From an uncultured Eubacteriales bacterium (GTDB lineage Bacteria; Bacillota; Clostridia; Oscillospirales; Oscillospiraceae): DNA of 29,455 bases. Where the stretch lies: assembly GCA_900546075.1 (NCBI GenBank), contig URBH01000025.1:1-29455 (forward strand), given 5' to 3'. The position numbers and the translations under genes were made by a program. Of the stretch, positions 23,097 to 29,455 are shown piece by piece; the first letter of the stretch is position 1, and the number at the start of each line of letters is the position of its first letter. The notes under the pieces are model-generated. The model made no database searches, was not told the origin of the DNA, and saw only the letters and a program-made list of their open reading frames with translations.

Positions 23097-24008
23097 ATGT
23101 TTGATTTTCAGCGCCCCCAGCTGTCCCAGAAGGACGACTATGAGCGCATTTTATTTGCCTGCCCGCCCAGAGGATGCGAATATTCCTTCGCCAATCTCTA
23201 TCTCTGGGGACGGCAGCAGCTGGTGTTTACCCGGGGCTGTGTGGCCTTTTTCTCCCACTTTAACGGCCGGAGCGTCTATCCCTACCCCATCGGCGACGGG
23301 GACAAGCGCGCCGTGATCGAAGAAATTCTCCTCGATGCCAAACAGCGGGGGATCCCGTGCCGCATCGTCAGCATGACCCAGGCCGACCAGGCGGAGCTGC
23401 AAGGCTGGTTCCCCGACAGATTCCTCTACCGCACCGACCGGGACGGCTTCGACTACGTCTATTCCGTGGACGACTTAGCCGATCTGAAAGGTCGGAAGTT
23501 CCAGAAAAAGCGGAACCACGTCAACCGCTTCCGGGCGGAGCACCCCCGGTTCGAGCTGCAAACCCTGACCCACGACAATTTTTCCGCTGCCCAGCATATG
23601 GTCAGCGACTGGTACCGCGCCCGGATGCAGGCAGACCCAGCGGGGGATTACATGCTGGAAAGCATTGCCCTGTCCCGGGCATTCCGGCATTATGAGGGTC
23701 TGAAAATGGAAGGCGCCGTGCTTCTGGAGGACGGGGAAATTCTCGCCCTGACCATGGGAAGCCGCCTGTGGTCGGACACCTTCGACATTCATTTTGAAAA
23801 AGCCCGGGAGGACGTGGAGGGCGCTTATGCCGCCATAAACTGCGAATTTGCCCGGTATCTGCGGCTGAAATACCCCGAGCTGCGCTACCTGAACCGGGAA
23901 GACGACGTAGGGTTAGCGGGGCTTCGCAAGGCCAAGCTGTCCTACAATCCCCACCACATGGTGGAGAAATCATGGGCATATCTGGCGGAGGATTTCCATG
24001 GAGATTAA
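23097..24008 (+). CDS. DUF2156 (phosphatidylglycerol lysyltransferase C-terminal-like) protein
   Basis: A 303-residue protein of the GNAT-like DUF2156 family, related to the catalytic half of MprF lysyl/alanyl-phosphatidylglycerol synthases but without membrane helices. Recognisable segments are FDFQRPQLSQKDDYERIL at the start, YVYSVDDLADLKGRKFQKKRNHVNRF in the middle, and LNREDDVGLAGLRKAKLSYNP near the end, all typical of this soluble subfamily. The acceptor is unknown; an aminoacyl- or acyl-transfer role is the family expectation. The ATG at 23097 has AAGGAAGTG upstream, while an earlier in-frame ATG (23043) lies within the promoter. It overlaps the GNAT gene by 11 nt, so the pair is translationally coupled. 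Confidence 0.85.
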   Translation: MFDFQRPQLSQKDDYERILFACPPRGCEYSFANLYLWGRQQLVFTRGCVAFFSHFNGRSVYPYPIGDGDKRAVIEEILLDAKQRGIPCRIVSMTQADQAELQGWFPDRFLYRTDRDGFDYVYSVDDLADLKGRKFQKKRNHVNRFRAEHPRFELQTLTHDNFSAAQHMVSDWYRARMQADPAGDYMLESIALSRAFRHYEGLKMEGAVLLEDGEILALTMGSRLWSDTFDIHFEKAREDVEGAYAAINCEFARYLRLKYPELRYLNREDDVGLAGLRKAKLSYNPHHMVEKSWAYLAEDFHGD

Positions 24009-24753
24009 CTACCCCACCGGCAATCAGGAAGCCCGGCTGCGGACGCTCTGGCGTCTGGCCTTCGGGGATCCGGAGGAATTGATTGCGGGTTTTTTTGCCA
24101 GCGGCTACTCCCCTCGGCGCTGTCGCTGCGCGGCGGAAAACGGGAACGTGGCCGCCGCCCTTTACTGGTTTGACGCAGAATTCCGGGGACAGAAATTTGC
24201 CTATCTCTACGCCGTGGCCACCCACCCGGATTTTCGGAACCGGGGGCTTTGCCGCACCCTGATGGCGGACACCGCTGCTTGTCTGACGGAACGGGGCTAT
24301 GACGGGGCGCTGCTGATGCCCCAGGATTCGGGGCTTCGGGAAATGTACGGCCGCATGGGTTTTCGGGACTGCTGCACCGTGTCGGAATTTGCCTGCGACG
24401 CCGGGGAAGCGGTGGCTTTGCGCCCGGTTTCCCGGACGGAATTCGCCGCCCTTCGCCGGAAGTATCTGCCTCCGGACGGCGTGATTCAGGAGGGGGCGAA
24501 CCTTTCCTACCTGGAACGCTATGCCGCATTCTACGCCGGGGCGGATTTCCTGCTGGCCGCCGCGCCCAACGGCGACAGCCTGACCGGGATAGAGCTGCTG
24601 GGCAGCGCCGGCGCCGCACCGGGCATTCTGGGAGCGCTGGGGTTTTCCCATGGCCGTTTCCGCACCCCGGGGACGGCGCTTCCCGGCGCCATATTCCGTC
24701 CGCTGCGGGCGGACGCGGATGCCCCCGGATATTTTGGGCTGGTTCTCGACTGA
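23998..24753 (+). CDS. GNAT family N-acetyltransferase
   Basis: A 251-residue protein. The acetyl-CoA-binding motif A is at about residues 71-90: YAVATHPDFRNRGLCRTLMA, containing the R/Q-x-x-G-x-G/A-type pyrophosphate loop. A second, weaker domain (about 135-251) resembles the C-terminal lipid-binding-like half of Eis/GNAT pairs, but I cannot confirm it. It overlaps the DUF2156 gene by 11 nt, and in many Clostridia these two families are adjacent, which hints at a joint pathway acting on the same molecule. Substrate unknown. Confidence 0.85.
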   Translation: MEINYPTGNQEARLRTLWRLAFGDPEELIAGFFASGYSPRRCRCAAENGNVAAALYWFDAEFRGQKFAYLYAVATHPDFRNRGLCRTLMADTAACLTERGYDGALLMPQDSGLREMYGRMGFRDCCTVSEFACDAGEAVALRPVSRTEFAALRRKYLPPDGVIQEGANLSYLERYAAFYAGADFLLAAAPNGDSLTGIELLGSAGAAPGILGALGFSHGRFRTPGTALPGAIFRPLRADADAPGYFGLVLD

Positions 24754-24766
24754 ACCTCGTGGTACC

Positions 24767-24786
24767 CACAGGCCGCGCGGCCTGTG
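24767..24786. other. Perfect 20-bp palindrome between GNAT and NSS genes
   Basis: CACAGGCCGCGCGGCCTGTG is fully self-complementary, with no loop bases. It lies 14 bp past the GNAT stop and 33 bp before the symporter GTG. There is no U run, so a protein site or a hairpin limiting read-through are both possible. Confidence 0.4.
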
Positions 24787-24819
24787 CCGTTTATACACAA
24801 AGAACTTGGAGGAATCAAC

Positions 24820-26187
24820 GTGCATAGAGAACACCTGGCAAGCCGCTTAGGCTTCATTCTCCTCAGCGCCGGATGCGCCATCGGCATCGGCAACGTATGG
24901 AAATTTCCGTGGATGACCGGGCAGTACGGCGGCGGTGCGTTCGTCGTGATCTACCTGATTTTCCTGCTGATCCTGGGCGTCCCGGTGCTGACCATGGAAT
25001 TCGCCATGGGGCGCGCGTCCCAGAAAAGCCCCCTGAAAATGTATCAGACACTGAAGCCCGGCAGCCATTGGCGCTGGCATGGCTACGCCTGCCTGGTGGG
25101 CAACGTGATTCTGATGATGTTCTACACCACCGTTTCCGGATGGATGCTGCAATATTTTGTGGACACCGCCGCCGGACGCTTCGCGGGACTTGATGTCGCC
25201 GCAGCGGAATCCGCCTTCGGCAATATGCTTTCCAATCCCGGCCGCATGACGGTTTACATGGGTCTGATCGTCGCATCCGGCTTTCTCATCATCTCCATCG
25301 GCGTTCAGAAGGGCCTGGAGCGGGTGACCAAATGGATGATGATGGCGCTGATCATCCTGATGATGGCACTTGCCATCCACAGCCTGTTCCTCCCCGGCGG
25401 CTCCGAGGGACTGAAATTCTACCTGCTGCCCGATATCCGGCGCATGAGGGACGTGGGCGTGGGCAACGTCATCGTGGGTGCCATGAACCAGTCCTTCTTC
25501 ACATTGAGCATCGGCATCGGCTCCATGGCGATTTTCGGCAGCTACATCGACAAGGATCATGCCCTGGCCGGCGAGTCCGTCCGGGTCTGCGCTCTGGATA
25601 CGCTGGTGGCGTTCTGCTCCGGCCTGATCATCTTCCCCGCCTGCTTCTCCTACGGCGTGGACGTCAAGAGCGGCCCCGCGCTGATCTTTATGACCCTGCC
25701 CAACGTGTTCAACAACCTGCCCGCAGGGCGCTTCTGGGGGAGCCTGTTCTTCCTGTTCATGACCTTCGCCGCCTACTCCACGGTTCTGGCGGTATTTGAA
25801 AACATCGTCTCCTGCGTGGGCGAGTTGACCGGATGGAACCGCAGGAAGACCTGCCTGATCTGCGGCATTGCCATCTTCCTGCTGAGCCTGCCCTGCATTC
25901 TGGGCTATAACCTGTGGAGCAATTTCCGCCCCATCGCCGGTCGGGACGTGCTGGACAGCGAGGATTTCCTGGTCAGCAATTTGCTGCTGCCTCTTGGCAG
26001 TCTGCTGTTTGTCATTTTCTGCACTACCCGCTACGGCTGGGGCTGGGAGAGCTTCCTGGCGGAAGCCAACGAGGGCAAGGGACTGAAAATCGCCAAATGG
26101 CTGCGGCCTTACATGACCTACGTGCTGCCCGTGATCGTGGGCATCATTCTGGTCTTCGGCCTTTACAACTTCTTTGCGGCGTCATAA
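24820..26187 (+). CDS. Sodium-dependent amino acid (NSS/SNF family) transporter
   Basis: A 455-residue integral membrane protein of the LeuT fold with about 11-12 hydrophobic helices. The unwound TM1 signature AIGIGNVWKFP is at residues 20-30, followed by YGGGAF and EFAMGR (the TM1-TM2 region of LeuT). TM6 carries FFTLSIGIGSM. It would use the sodium gradient to import an amino acid such as tryptophan, leucine or tyrosine; the substrate is not readable from sequence. I choose GTG at 24820 because TTGGAGGA lies 8-9 nt upstream; the upstream ATG at 24784 is inside the palindrome region and lacks a site. It is monocistronic with its own terminator. Confidence 0.94.
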   Translation: MHREHLASRLGFILLSAGCAIGIGNVWKFPWMTGQYGGGAFVVIYLIFLLILGVPVLTMEFAMGRASQKSPLKMYQTLKPGSHWRWHGYACLVGNVILMMFYTTVSGWMLQYFVDTAAGRFAGLDVAAAESAFGNMLSNPGRMTVYMGLIVASGFLIISIGVQKGLERVTKWMMMALIILMMALAIHSLFLPGGSEGLKFYLLPDIRRMRDVGVGNVIVGAMNQSFFTLSIGIGSMAIFGSYIDKDHALAGESVRVCALDTLVAFCSGLIIFPACFSYGVDVKSGPALIFMTLPNVFNNLPAGRFWGSLFFLFMTFAAYSTVLAVFENIVSCVGELTGWNRRKTCLICGIAIFLLSLPCILGYNLWSNFRPIAGRDVLDSEDFLVSNLLLPLGSLLFVIFCTTRYGWGWESFLAEANEGKGLKIAKWLRPYMTYVLPVIVGIILVFGLYNFFAAS

Positions 26188-26189
26188 CC

Positions 26190-26229
26190 ATTGCCCCGAA
26201 AGAGCACACCTCTTTCGGGGCAATTTTAT
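26190..26229 (+). terminator. Terminator of the NSS transporter gene
   Basis: A perfect 14-bp stem, ATTGCCCCGAAAGA (26190-26203) with TCTTTCGGGGCAAT (26211-26224), then TTTTA. It begins 3 bp after the stop codon. Confidence 0.93.
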
Positions 26230-26290
26230 CGATTTGGCAAAACTCACATGGTTCCTCCCCAAAAAGCGGCAGGAATCGTCTTTCTGCGAG

Positions 26291-26319
26291 TTGACGGGGG
26301 TCGCCCCCGATGATATAAT
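26291..26319 (+). promoter_or_regulatory. Strong SigA promoter of the ZTP-purE-purF unit
   Basis: TTGACG (26291-26296), a 17-bp spacer and a perfect TATAAT (26314-26319). Transcription would start near 26326, about 14 nt before the riboswitch P1 helix. The spacer holds the dyad GGGGGTCGCCCCC. Confidence 0.88.
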
Positions 26320-26339
26320 GATAACGTAACATCAACAAA

Positions 26340-26445
26340 CCCTTATGACTGACGGATCAGGCTGCGTCCGAGTTTTCGGTGCAGGCCGAAGTGGAGCACC
26401 ACATGGAGTAAGGGCATATCCCCATTTCCTGCCGACCGTCTGGGC
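26340..26445 (+). promoter_or_regulatory. ZTP (pfl motif) riboswitch aptamer
   Basis: The layout matches the ZTP/pfl aptamer. P1 is CCCTTAT (26340-26346) closing with GTAAGGG (26408-26414). The conserved junction GACTGACGG follows at 26347, with TGGAG before the P1 3' strand. The 3' domain is CCGACCGTCTGGGC (26432-26445), which differs from the family consensus CCGCCUGGGC by one pyrimidine change. A hairpin-rich segment fills P1's interior. Family knowledge: it binds ZMP/ZTP, signals of 10-formyl-THF shortage, and controls purine and one-carbon genes. The downstream purE and purF-like genes agree. A covariance-model score would settle it. Confidence 0.82.
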
Positions 26446-26483
26446 TCACTTTCCCGTTACAGCGGGCGAGTGCGCCCTTTTTT
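26442..26483 (+). terminator. Attenuator overlapping the ZTP aptamer
   Basis: GGGCTCACT (26442-26450) pairs with AGTGCGCCC (26469-26477) with one mismatch, with an inner CCCG/CGGG stem, followed by TTTTTT (26478-26483). The 5' arm uses the GGGC that ends the aptamer's conserved CTGGGC. Ligand-bound aptamer would therefore block the terminator, giving an ON switch. The mechanism is inferred from the overlap and fits the known family. Confidence 0.8.
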
Positions 26484-26616
26484 CTATGCAAACCCATAGA
26501 AAAAAGAAGAAATGTGCCATTTCCCCGCCCCTGCGGGGCAACCGGAAATGATGCACAAAAACTTCATGCTTATGCCTTTGCGCATGTTCGCAGTGCGGTG
26601 TTCACGCATGAAGTTT
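26478..26616 (+). promoter_or_regulatory. Structured leader between attenuator and purE
   Basis: Three hairpins follow the attenuator. TTTTTTCTATG (26478-26488) pairs perfectly over 11 bp with CATAGAAAAAA (26495-26505), so the terminator's own U tract is one arm. CCCCG/CGGGG forms a stem at about 26523-26538. AAACTTCATGC (26559-26569) pairs perfectly with GCATGAAGTTT (26606-26616), just upstream of the AAGGAGG site at 26627. Their role is unknown. No ORF with a ribosome site is seen here. Confidence 0.55.
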
Positions 26617-26640
26617 CGTTTCCAACAAGGAGGTCAACAC

Positions 26641-27135
26641 ATGAAAAAAGTCGGAATCGTCATGGGCAGCGACAGCGATCTGCCTATCCTGCGCAAGACC
26701 ATGGACACCCTGGCGTCTCTGGGCATTCCCTACGAGTGTCACATCTACTCCGCCCACCGCACCCCCGAGGAGGCTCGGGATTTTGCCGTATCCGCACGGC
26801 GTAACGGCTTTGGCGTGCTCATCGCCGCCGCCGGTATGGCTGCGCACCTGGCTGGTGCGATTGCGGCAAATACCACCCTGCCGGTCATCGGCATTCCCTG
26901 CAAAGGTCCCTGTCTCGACGGCATTGACGCTCTTCTTTCCACGGTCATGATGCCCTCCGGTATTCCGGTGGCCACCGTAGCCGTGAATGGGGGCGTGAAT
27001 GCCGCTTTGTTGTCCGCCCAGATTCTGGCGGTGGAGGACGAGGAGCTTGCCGCCAGGCTGGACGCCAGGCGCGCCGCCGACGCGGCGAAGGTGCTTGAGA
27101 AGGACGCCGCCCTTCAGGCGGAGCTGAAGGGCTGA
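26641..27135 (+). CDS. purE: N5-carboxyaminoimidazole ribonucleotide mutase PurE (class I)
   Basis: A 164-residue PurE, the normal class I length. The signature GIVMGSDSDLP is at the N-terminus (about 5-15), SAHRTPEEA at about 37-45 (His and Arg bind the ribonucleotide), and AAAGMAAHLAGAIAA with PVIGIPC follow. It converts N5-CAIR to CAIR in de novo purine synthesis, normally with PurK, which is not in this window. The ATG at 26641 has a strong AAGGAGG; an earlier in-frame ATG at 26512 falls in the structured leader and is rejected. It is followed after 16 bp by the purF-like gene and is controlled by the ZTP switch. Confidence 0.96.
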   Translation: MKKVGIVMGSDSDLPILRKTMDTLASLGIPYECHIYSAHRTPEEARDFAVSARRNGFGVLIAAAGMAAHLAGAIAANTTLPVIGIPCKGPCLDGIDALLSTVMMPSGIPVATVAVNGGVNAALLSAQILAVEDEELAARLDARRAADAAKVLEKDAALQAELKG

Positions 27136-27151
27136 GGGAGGATACAAACAC

Positions 27152-28891
27152 ATGGGCGGTTTCTTCGGGGCAATTTCCCATAAGAATTGCATTTACGACG
27201 TTTTCTTCGGTACGGACTACCACTCCCACTTAGGCACCCGCCGGGCAGGGCTTGCCTTCTACGACAGGGAAAAGGGCTTCCAGCGGCAGATCCACAGCAT
27301 TGAAAATACCCCCTTCCGCACGAAATTTGACGACGACATGGCCAAATTCAGCGGCAACGCCGGTATCGGCTGCATTTCCGACACCGACCCTCAGCCTCTG
27401 CTGGTGCGCTCCCACTTGGGGATGTTCGCCATCTCCACCGTGGGCATTATCAACAACGCAGAACAGCTGGTGGAGGAAGCCTTCTCCGGGCCGGGACACC
27501 AGTTCATGGCCATGTCCTCCGGCAAGATCAACACCACCGAGCTGACCGCCGCTCTCATCAACCAGCGGGGCAGCCTGATCGAGGGCATCCGCCACGCCCA
27601 GGAGGTCATCGACGGCTCCTGCACCATCCTGCTGCTGACCCCCGACGCCATCATCGCCGCCCGGGATCGCTTGGGACGGCTGCCCGTGCTGGTGGGGAAG
27701 AATGACGACGGCCTGTGCGTGTCCTTCGAGTCCTTCGCCTACCACAAGCTGGGCTATCAGGATCATTACGAGCTTGGCCCCGGGGAGATCGTGAAAATGA
27801 CGGCGGACGGCCTTGAGAGGCTCGCCGCCCCCGGCACCAAAATGAAGATCTGCGCCTTCCTGTGGACGTACTATGGCTACCCCAACTCCAACTACGAGGG
27901 CAAAAACGTGGAGGTCATGCGCTACCGCAACGGTGAGATCATGGCCCGCAAGGAAATGGAAGCCGGCACCATGCCGGACGTGGACTTCGTGGCGGGCGTG
28001 CCGGACTCCGGTCTGCCCCACGCCATCGGCTACGCCAACCAGTCCCACAAGCCCTTCGCCCGTCCCTTCGTCAAGTACACCCCCACCTGGCCCCGCTCCT
28101 TCACCCCCGCCAATCAGGAGATGCGCAATCTGGTGGCAAAAATGAAGCAGATTCCCGTACCCGAGCTGATTCAGGGCAGGAAGCTGCTGTTTGTGGACGA
28201 CTCCATCGTTCGCGGCACCCAGCTGCGGGAGACGGTGGACTTCCTGTACGAAAGCGGCGCGAAGGAAGTGCATATGCGCTCCGCCTGTCCGCCCATCATG
28301 TACGGCTGCAAATATCTGAATTTCTCCCGCTCCAACTCCGAAATGGAGCTGATCGCCCGTCGGACGGTTCAGAATCTGGAGGGCGACGAGGGTCAGAAGC
28401 ACCTGGACGAGTACGCCGACGGCACCACCCAGCGGGGCAAATGTATGCTCAAGGCCATCTGCGAGGAAATGGGCTTCGACTCCCTGGGCTACCAGTCCCT
28501 GGACGGCCTGCTGGAGGCCATCGGCTCTGTTACCGCTCCTGTCTGGGGTGCTGCTAACGTTAAGACCTTTAACACCAACCTGCTGACCATCATCGGCAAC
28601 AGCTTTGTTACCGACGTGATCAGCGGCACTGTCGGTGTTGTCTTCGGTGGCAACTACATGACCAAGTACAACGATGCTGAGGGCAAGGAGAAGCGCGTTA
28701 CTGTTCTGGGCAAGAACAAGGGTCTGTGGAATGCTCTGGATCCCAACGGCGATAAGGAGACCACTGGCCTGAACAAGTTCCTGCAGGGTGTCGGCGCTCT
28801 GGCAGCTGTGTACCAGCTGGGCACCAGCACCGCTAAGGCTGCTGTTGCTGAGTCCAAGCCTATCGGCATCACTGGCGCTCTGAACTTCTAA
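27152..28891 (+). CDS. purF: PurF-like amidophosphoribosyltransferase with an aberrant C-terminal tail
   Basis: A 579-residue protein in two parts. Residues 1-458 are a PurF-family protein with an Ntn-type N-terminal domain and a phosphoribosyltransferase domain; the PRPP loop FVDDSIVRGT is at 347-356. The mature N-terminus is MGGFFGA, without the Cys that normally follows Met as the glutaminase nucleophile; I recall this as typical of a Clostridia/Bacteroides subfamily. C234 and C386 could match two of the four Fe-S cysteines of Bacillus PurF. The other two belong to a final CxxC segment that is missing here. At residue 459 the sequence switches to an unrelated tail (459-579) with no recognised domain. 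AGGGAGGA precedes the ATG. The fusion may be real or an assembly join; the PurF assignment itself is secure. Confidence 0.85.
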   Translation: MGGFFGAISHKNCIYDVFFGTDYHSHLGTRRAGLAFYDREKGFQRQIHSIENTPFRTKFDDDMAKFSGNAGIGCISDTDPQPLLVRSHLGMFAISTVGIINNAEQLVEEAFSGPGHQFMAMSSGKINTTELTAALINQRGSLIEGIRHAQEVIDGSCTILLLTPDAIIAARDRLGRLPVLVGKNDDGLCVSFESFAYHKLGYQDHYELGPGEIVKMTADGLERLAAPGTKMKICAFLWTYYGYPNSNYEGKNVEVMRYRNGEIMARKEMEAGTMPDVDFVAGVPDSGLPHAIGYANQSHKPFARPFVKYTPTWPRSFTPANQEMRNLVAKMKQIPVPELIQGRKLLFVDDSIVRGTQLRETVDFLYESGAKEVHMRSACPPIMYGCKYLNFSRSNSEMELIARRTVQNLEGDEGQKHLDEYADGTTQRGKCMLKAICEEMGFDSLGYQSLDGLLEAIGSVTAPVWGAANVKTFNTNLLTIIGNSFVTDVISGTVGVVFGGNYMTKYNDAEGKEKRVTVLGKNKGLWNALDPNGDKETTGLNKFLQGVGALAAVYQLGTSTAKAAVAESKPIGITGALNF

Positions 28892-29119
28892 TCAGCTCCT
28901 ATAACTAAATAGGAAGTGTATTGCATTTGCACCGCCCTACTCGTTAGGGCGAGGTAGATGATAATGCCTCGCTATGGTGTGCCAGGAGGCGTAAGCCTTC
29001 TGGCACACTTTCTATTTGTGTACATTTTGCGAGCAGAATGTGGACAGATAGAGAACATCACTTATTACTGCAAAAAGTAATAGGTGATCGTCATTGGATA
29101 AACTGCTTTGAGGTTCGTT
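28892..29119. other. Hairpin-rich intergenic region, lower GC
   Basis: No gene. It holds CGCCCTA/TAGGGCG (28933-28951), a competing GCGAGG/CCTCGC pair (28949-28954 with 28967-28972), the terminator at 28977-29008, ACATTTTG/CAGAATGT near 29023-29042, and a 13-bp stem ATCACTTATTACT (29057-29069) with 29076-29088 having one G-U. Composition is AT-richer than the rest of the window. Confidence 0.5.
28977..29017 (+). terminator. Strong terminator after the PurF-like/tail gene
   Basis: GTGTGCCAGGAGGC (28977-28990) pairs with GCCTTCTGGCACAC (28995-29008) around a GTAA loop with one G-U, followed by TTTCTATTT. Confidence 0.85.
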
Positions 29120-29455
29120 ATGCCGGTTACAAACCTCCCCTATGACCGCCGTTTGAACGGCCGCGCCAAAGAACTCCGCCATGAAATGACACCGCAAGAA
29201 CGAAAGCTCTGGTATGCGTTTCTGCGGGATTACCCTATTAAAATTTACAAGCAGCGCGTCATTGAGTTTTTTATTGTAGACTTTTATTGTGCAGAAGCAA
29301 AACTTGCCATTGAATTGGATGGCTCTCAGCATTATACTGAGCAAGGCAAGTGTTACGATAAAGAACGTACTGCAATGATTGAAGCTTACGGGGTACAGGT
29401 ACTGCGTTTTTCAAACCGGGAGGTTGATTCTAACCTTGCAGGTGTCTGCAGACCA
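29120..29455 (+). CDS. DUF559-family endonuclease-like protein (partial, runs off the window)
   Basis: 112 codons without a stop, cut by the window edge. It reads MPVTNLPYDRRLNGRAKELR, then MTPQERKLWYAFLRDYP, IYKQRVIEFFIVDFYC and AIELDGSQHYTEQGK, the hallmark DUF559 pattern related to Vsr/restriction-endonuclease-fold proteins (the VDFYC Asp and ELDG Glu/Asp are candidate metal ligands). It ends at VLRFSNREVDSNLAGVCRP, which is near the family's C-terminus, so only a few residues are probably missing. GAGG lies 6 nt before the ATG at 29120. Codons are AT-rich (ATT, TTT, GAA), unlike the genes to the left. Its function is unproven. Confidence 0.85.
   Translation, partial: MPVTNLPYDRRLNGRAKELRHEMTPQERKLWYAFLRDYPIKIYKQRVIEFFIVDFYCAEAKLAIELDGSQHYTEQGKCYDKERTAMIEAYGVQVLRFSNREVDSNLAGVCRP

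Noticed and set aside
24767..24786. Intrinsic terminator after the GNAT gene
   Set aside because: The palindrome has no U tract and no loop, so it was listed only as a palindrome.
26340..26480. 6S RNA or purine (guanine/adenine) riboswitch upstream of purE
   Set aside because: The GACTGACGG junction plus CCGTCTGGGC end fit the ZTP aptamer much better; no purine-riboswitch loop-loop motifs were seen.
27230..28402. A 390-codon antisense frame in purF
   Set aside because: Shadow of a clear PurF family gene.

Overview
The window looks like a chromosomal segment of an endospore-forming, high-GC member of the Clostridia, probably an Oscillospiraceae/Ruminococcaceae-type gut bacterium. This rests on an SpoIIP sporulation hydrolase, a class B sortase with a giant surface protein, Gram-positive AGGAGG ribosome sites, SigA-type promoters and the style of the proteins. 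No rRNA, tRNA or CRISPR was seen, and the genus is inference.

Layout. (1) 1-2.1 kb: a double-hairpin repeat, then spoIIP, tadA and an XRE regulator on the minus strand, with a promoter for tadA between the last two. (2) 2.1-2.9 kb: a plus-strand operon of three very small genes (cysteine-rich peptide, helical protein, sigma-region-4-like HTH), divergent from the XRE gene. (3) 2.9-3.1 kb: a 161-bp palindromic MITE-like element with a 4-bp target duplication. (4) 3.1-6.0 kb, minus strand: an AraC regulator, KDPG/KHG aldolase, VOC-domain protein and 2-keto-3-deoxygluconate kinase, forming one operon for KDG/KDPG catabolism. (5) 6.0-10.1 kb: a structured gene-free stretch, then an operon of two PlsC-like acyltransferases flanking two GT8 glycosyltransferases, all joined by 4-nt overlaps. 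(6) 10.1-21.3 kb: a MalT/LuxR-type regulator, a 2523-residue secreted protein and a class B sortase, probably one surface-display module. (7) 21.4-24.8 kb: a secreted C39-like/SleB-like hydrolase (minus), divergent from a DUF2156 protein and a GNAT acetyltransferase. (8) 24.8-26.2 kb: an NSS-family sodium:amino-acid symporter. (9) 26.2-28.9 kb: a strong promoter, a ZTP (pfl) riboswitch with attenuator, purE and a purF-like gene. (10) 28.5-29.5 kb: DNA of different character, comprising an unexplained 121-residue tail on the PurF-like protein, a hairpin-rich gap and a DUF559 gene running off the end.

Functional logic. The KDG operon would turn uronate-derived KDG into pyruvate and glyceraldehyde-3-phosphate under AraC control. 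The acyltransferase/GT8 operon points to a glycolipid or envelope glycan. The LuxR-surface protein-sortase block is a plausible host- or diet-responsive adhesin system, except that the putative substrate carries NPQTG with no membrane tail. The ZTP switch would turn on purE-purF when ZTP reports one-carbon or purine limitation. The oddest point is the in-frame junction at about 28,525, where PurF loses its conserved end and gains a tail with completely different codon use: either a recent recombination or an assembly chimera.
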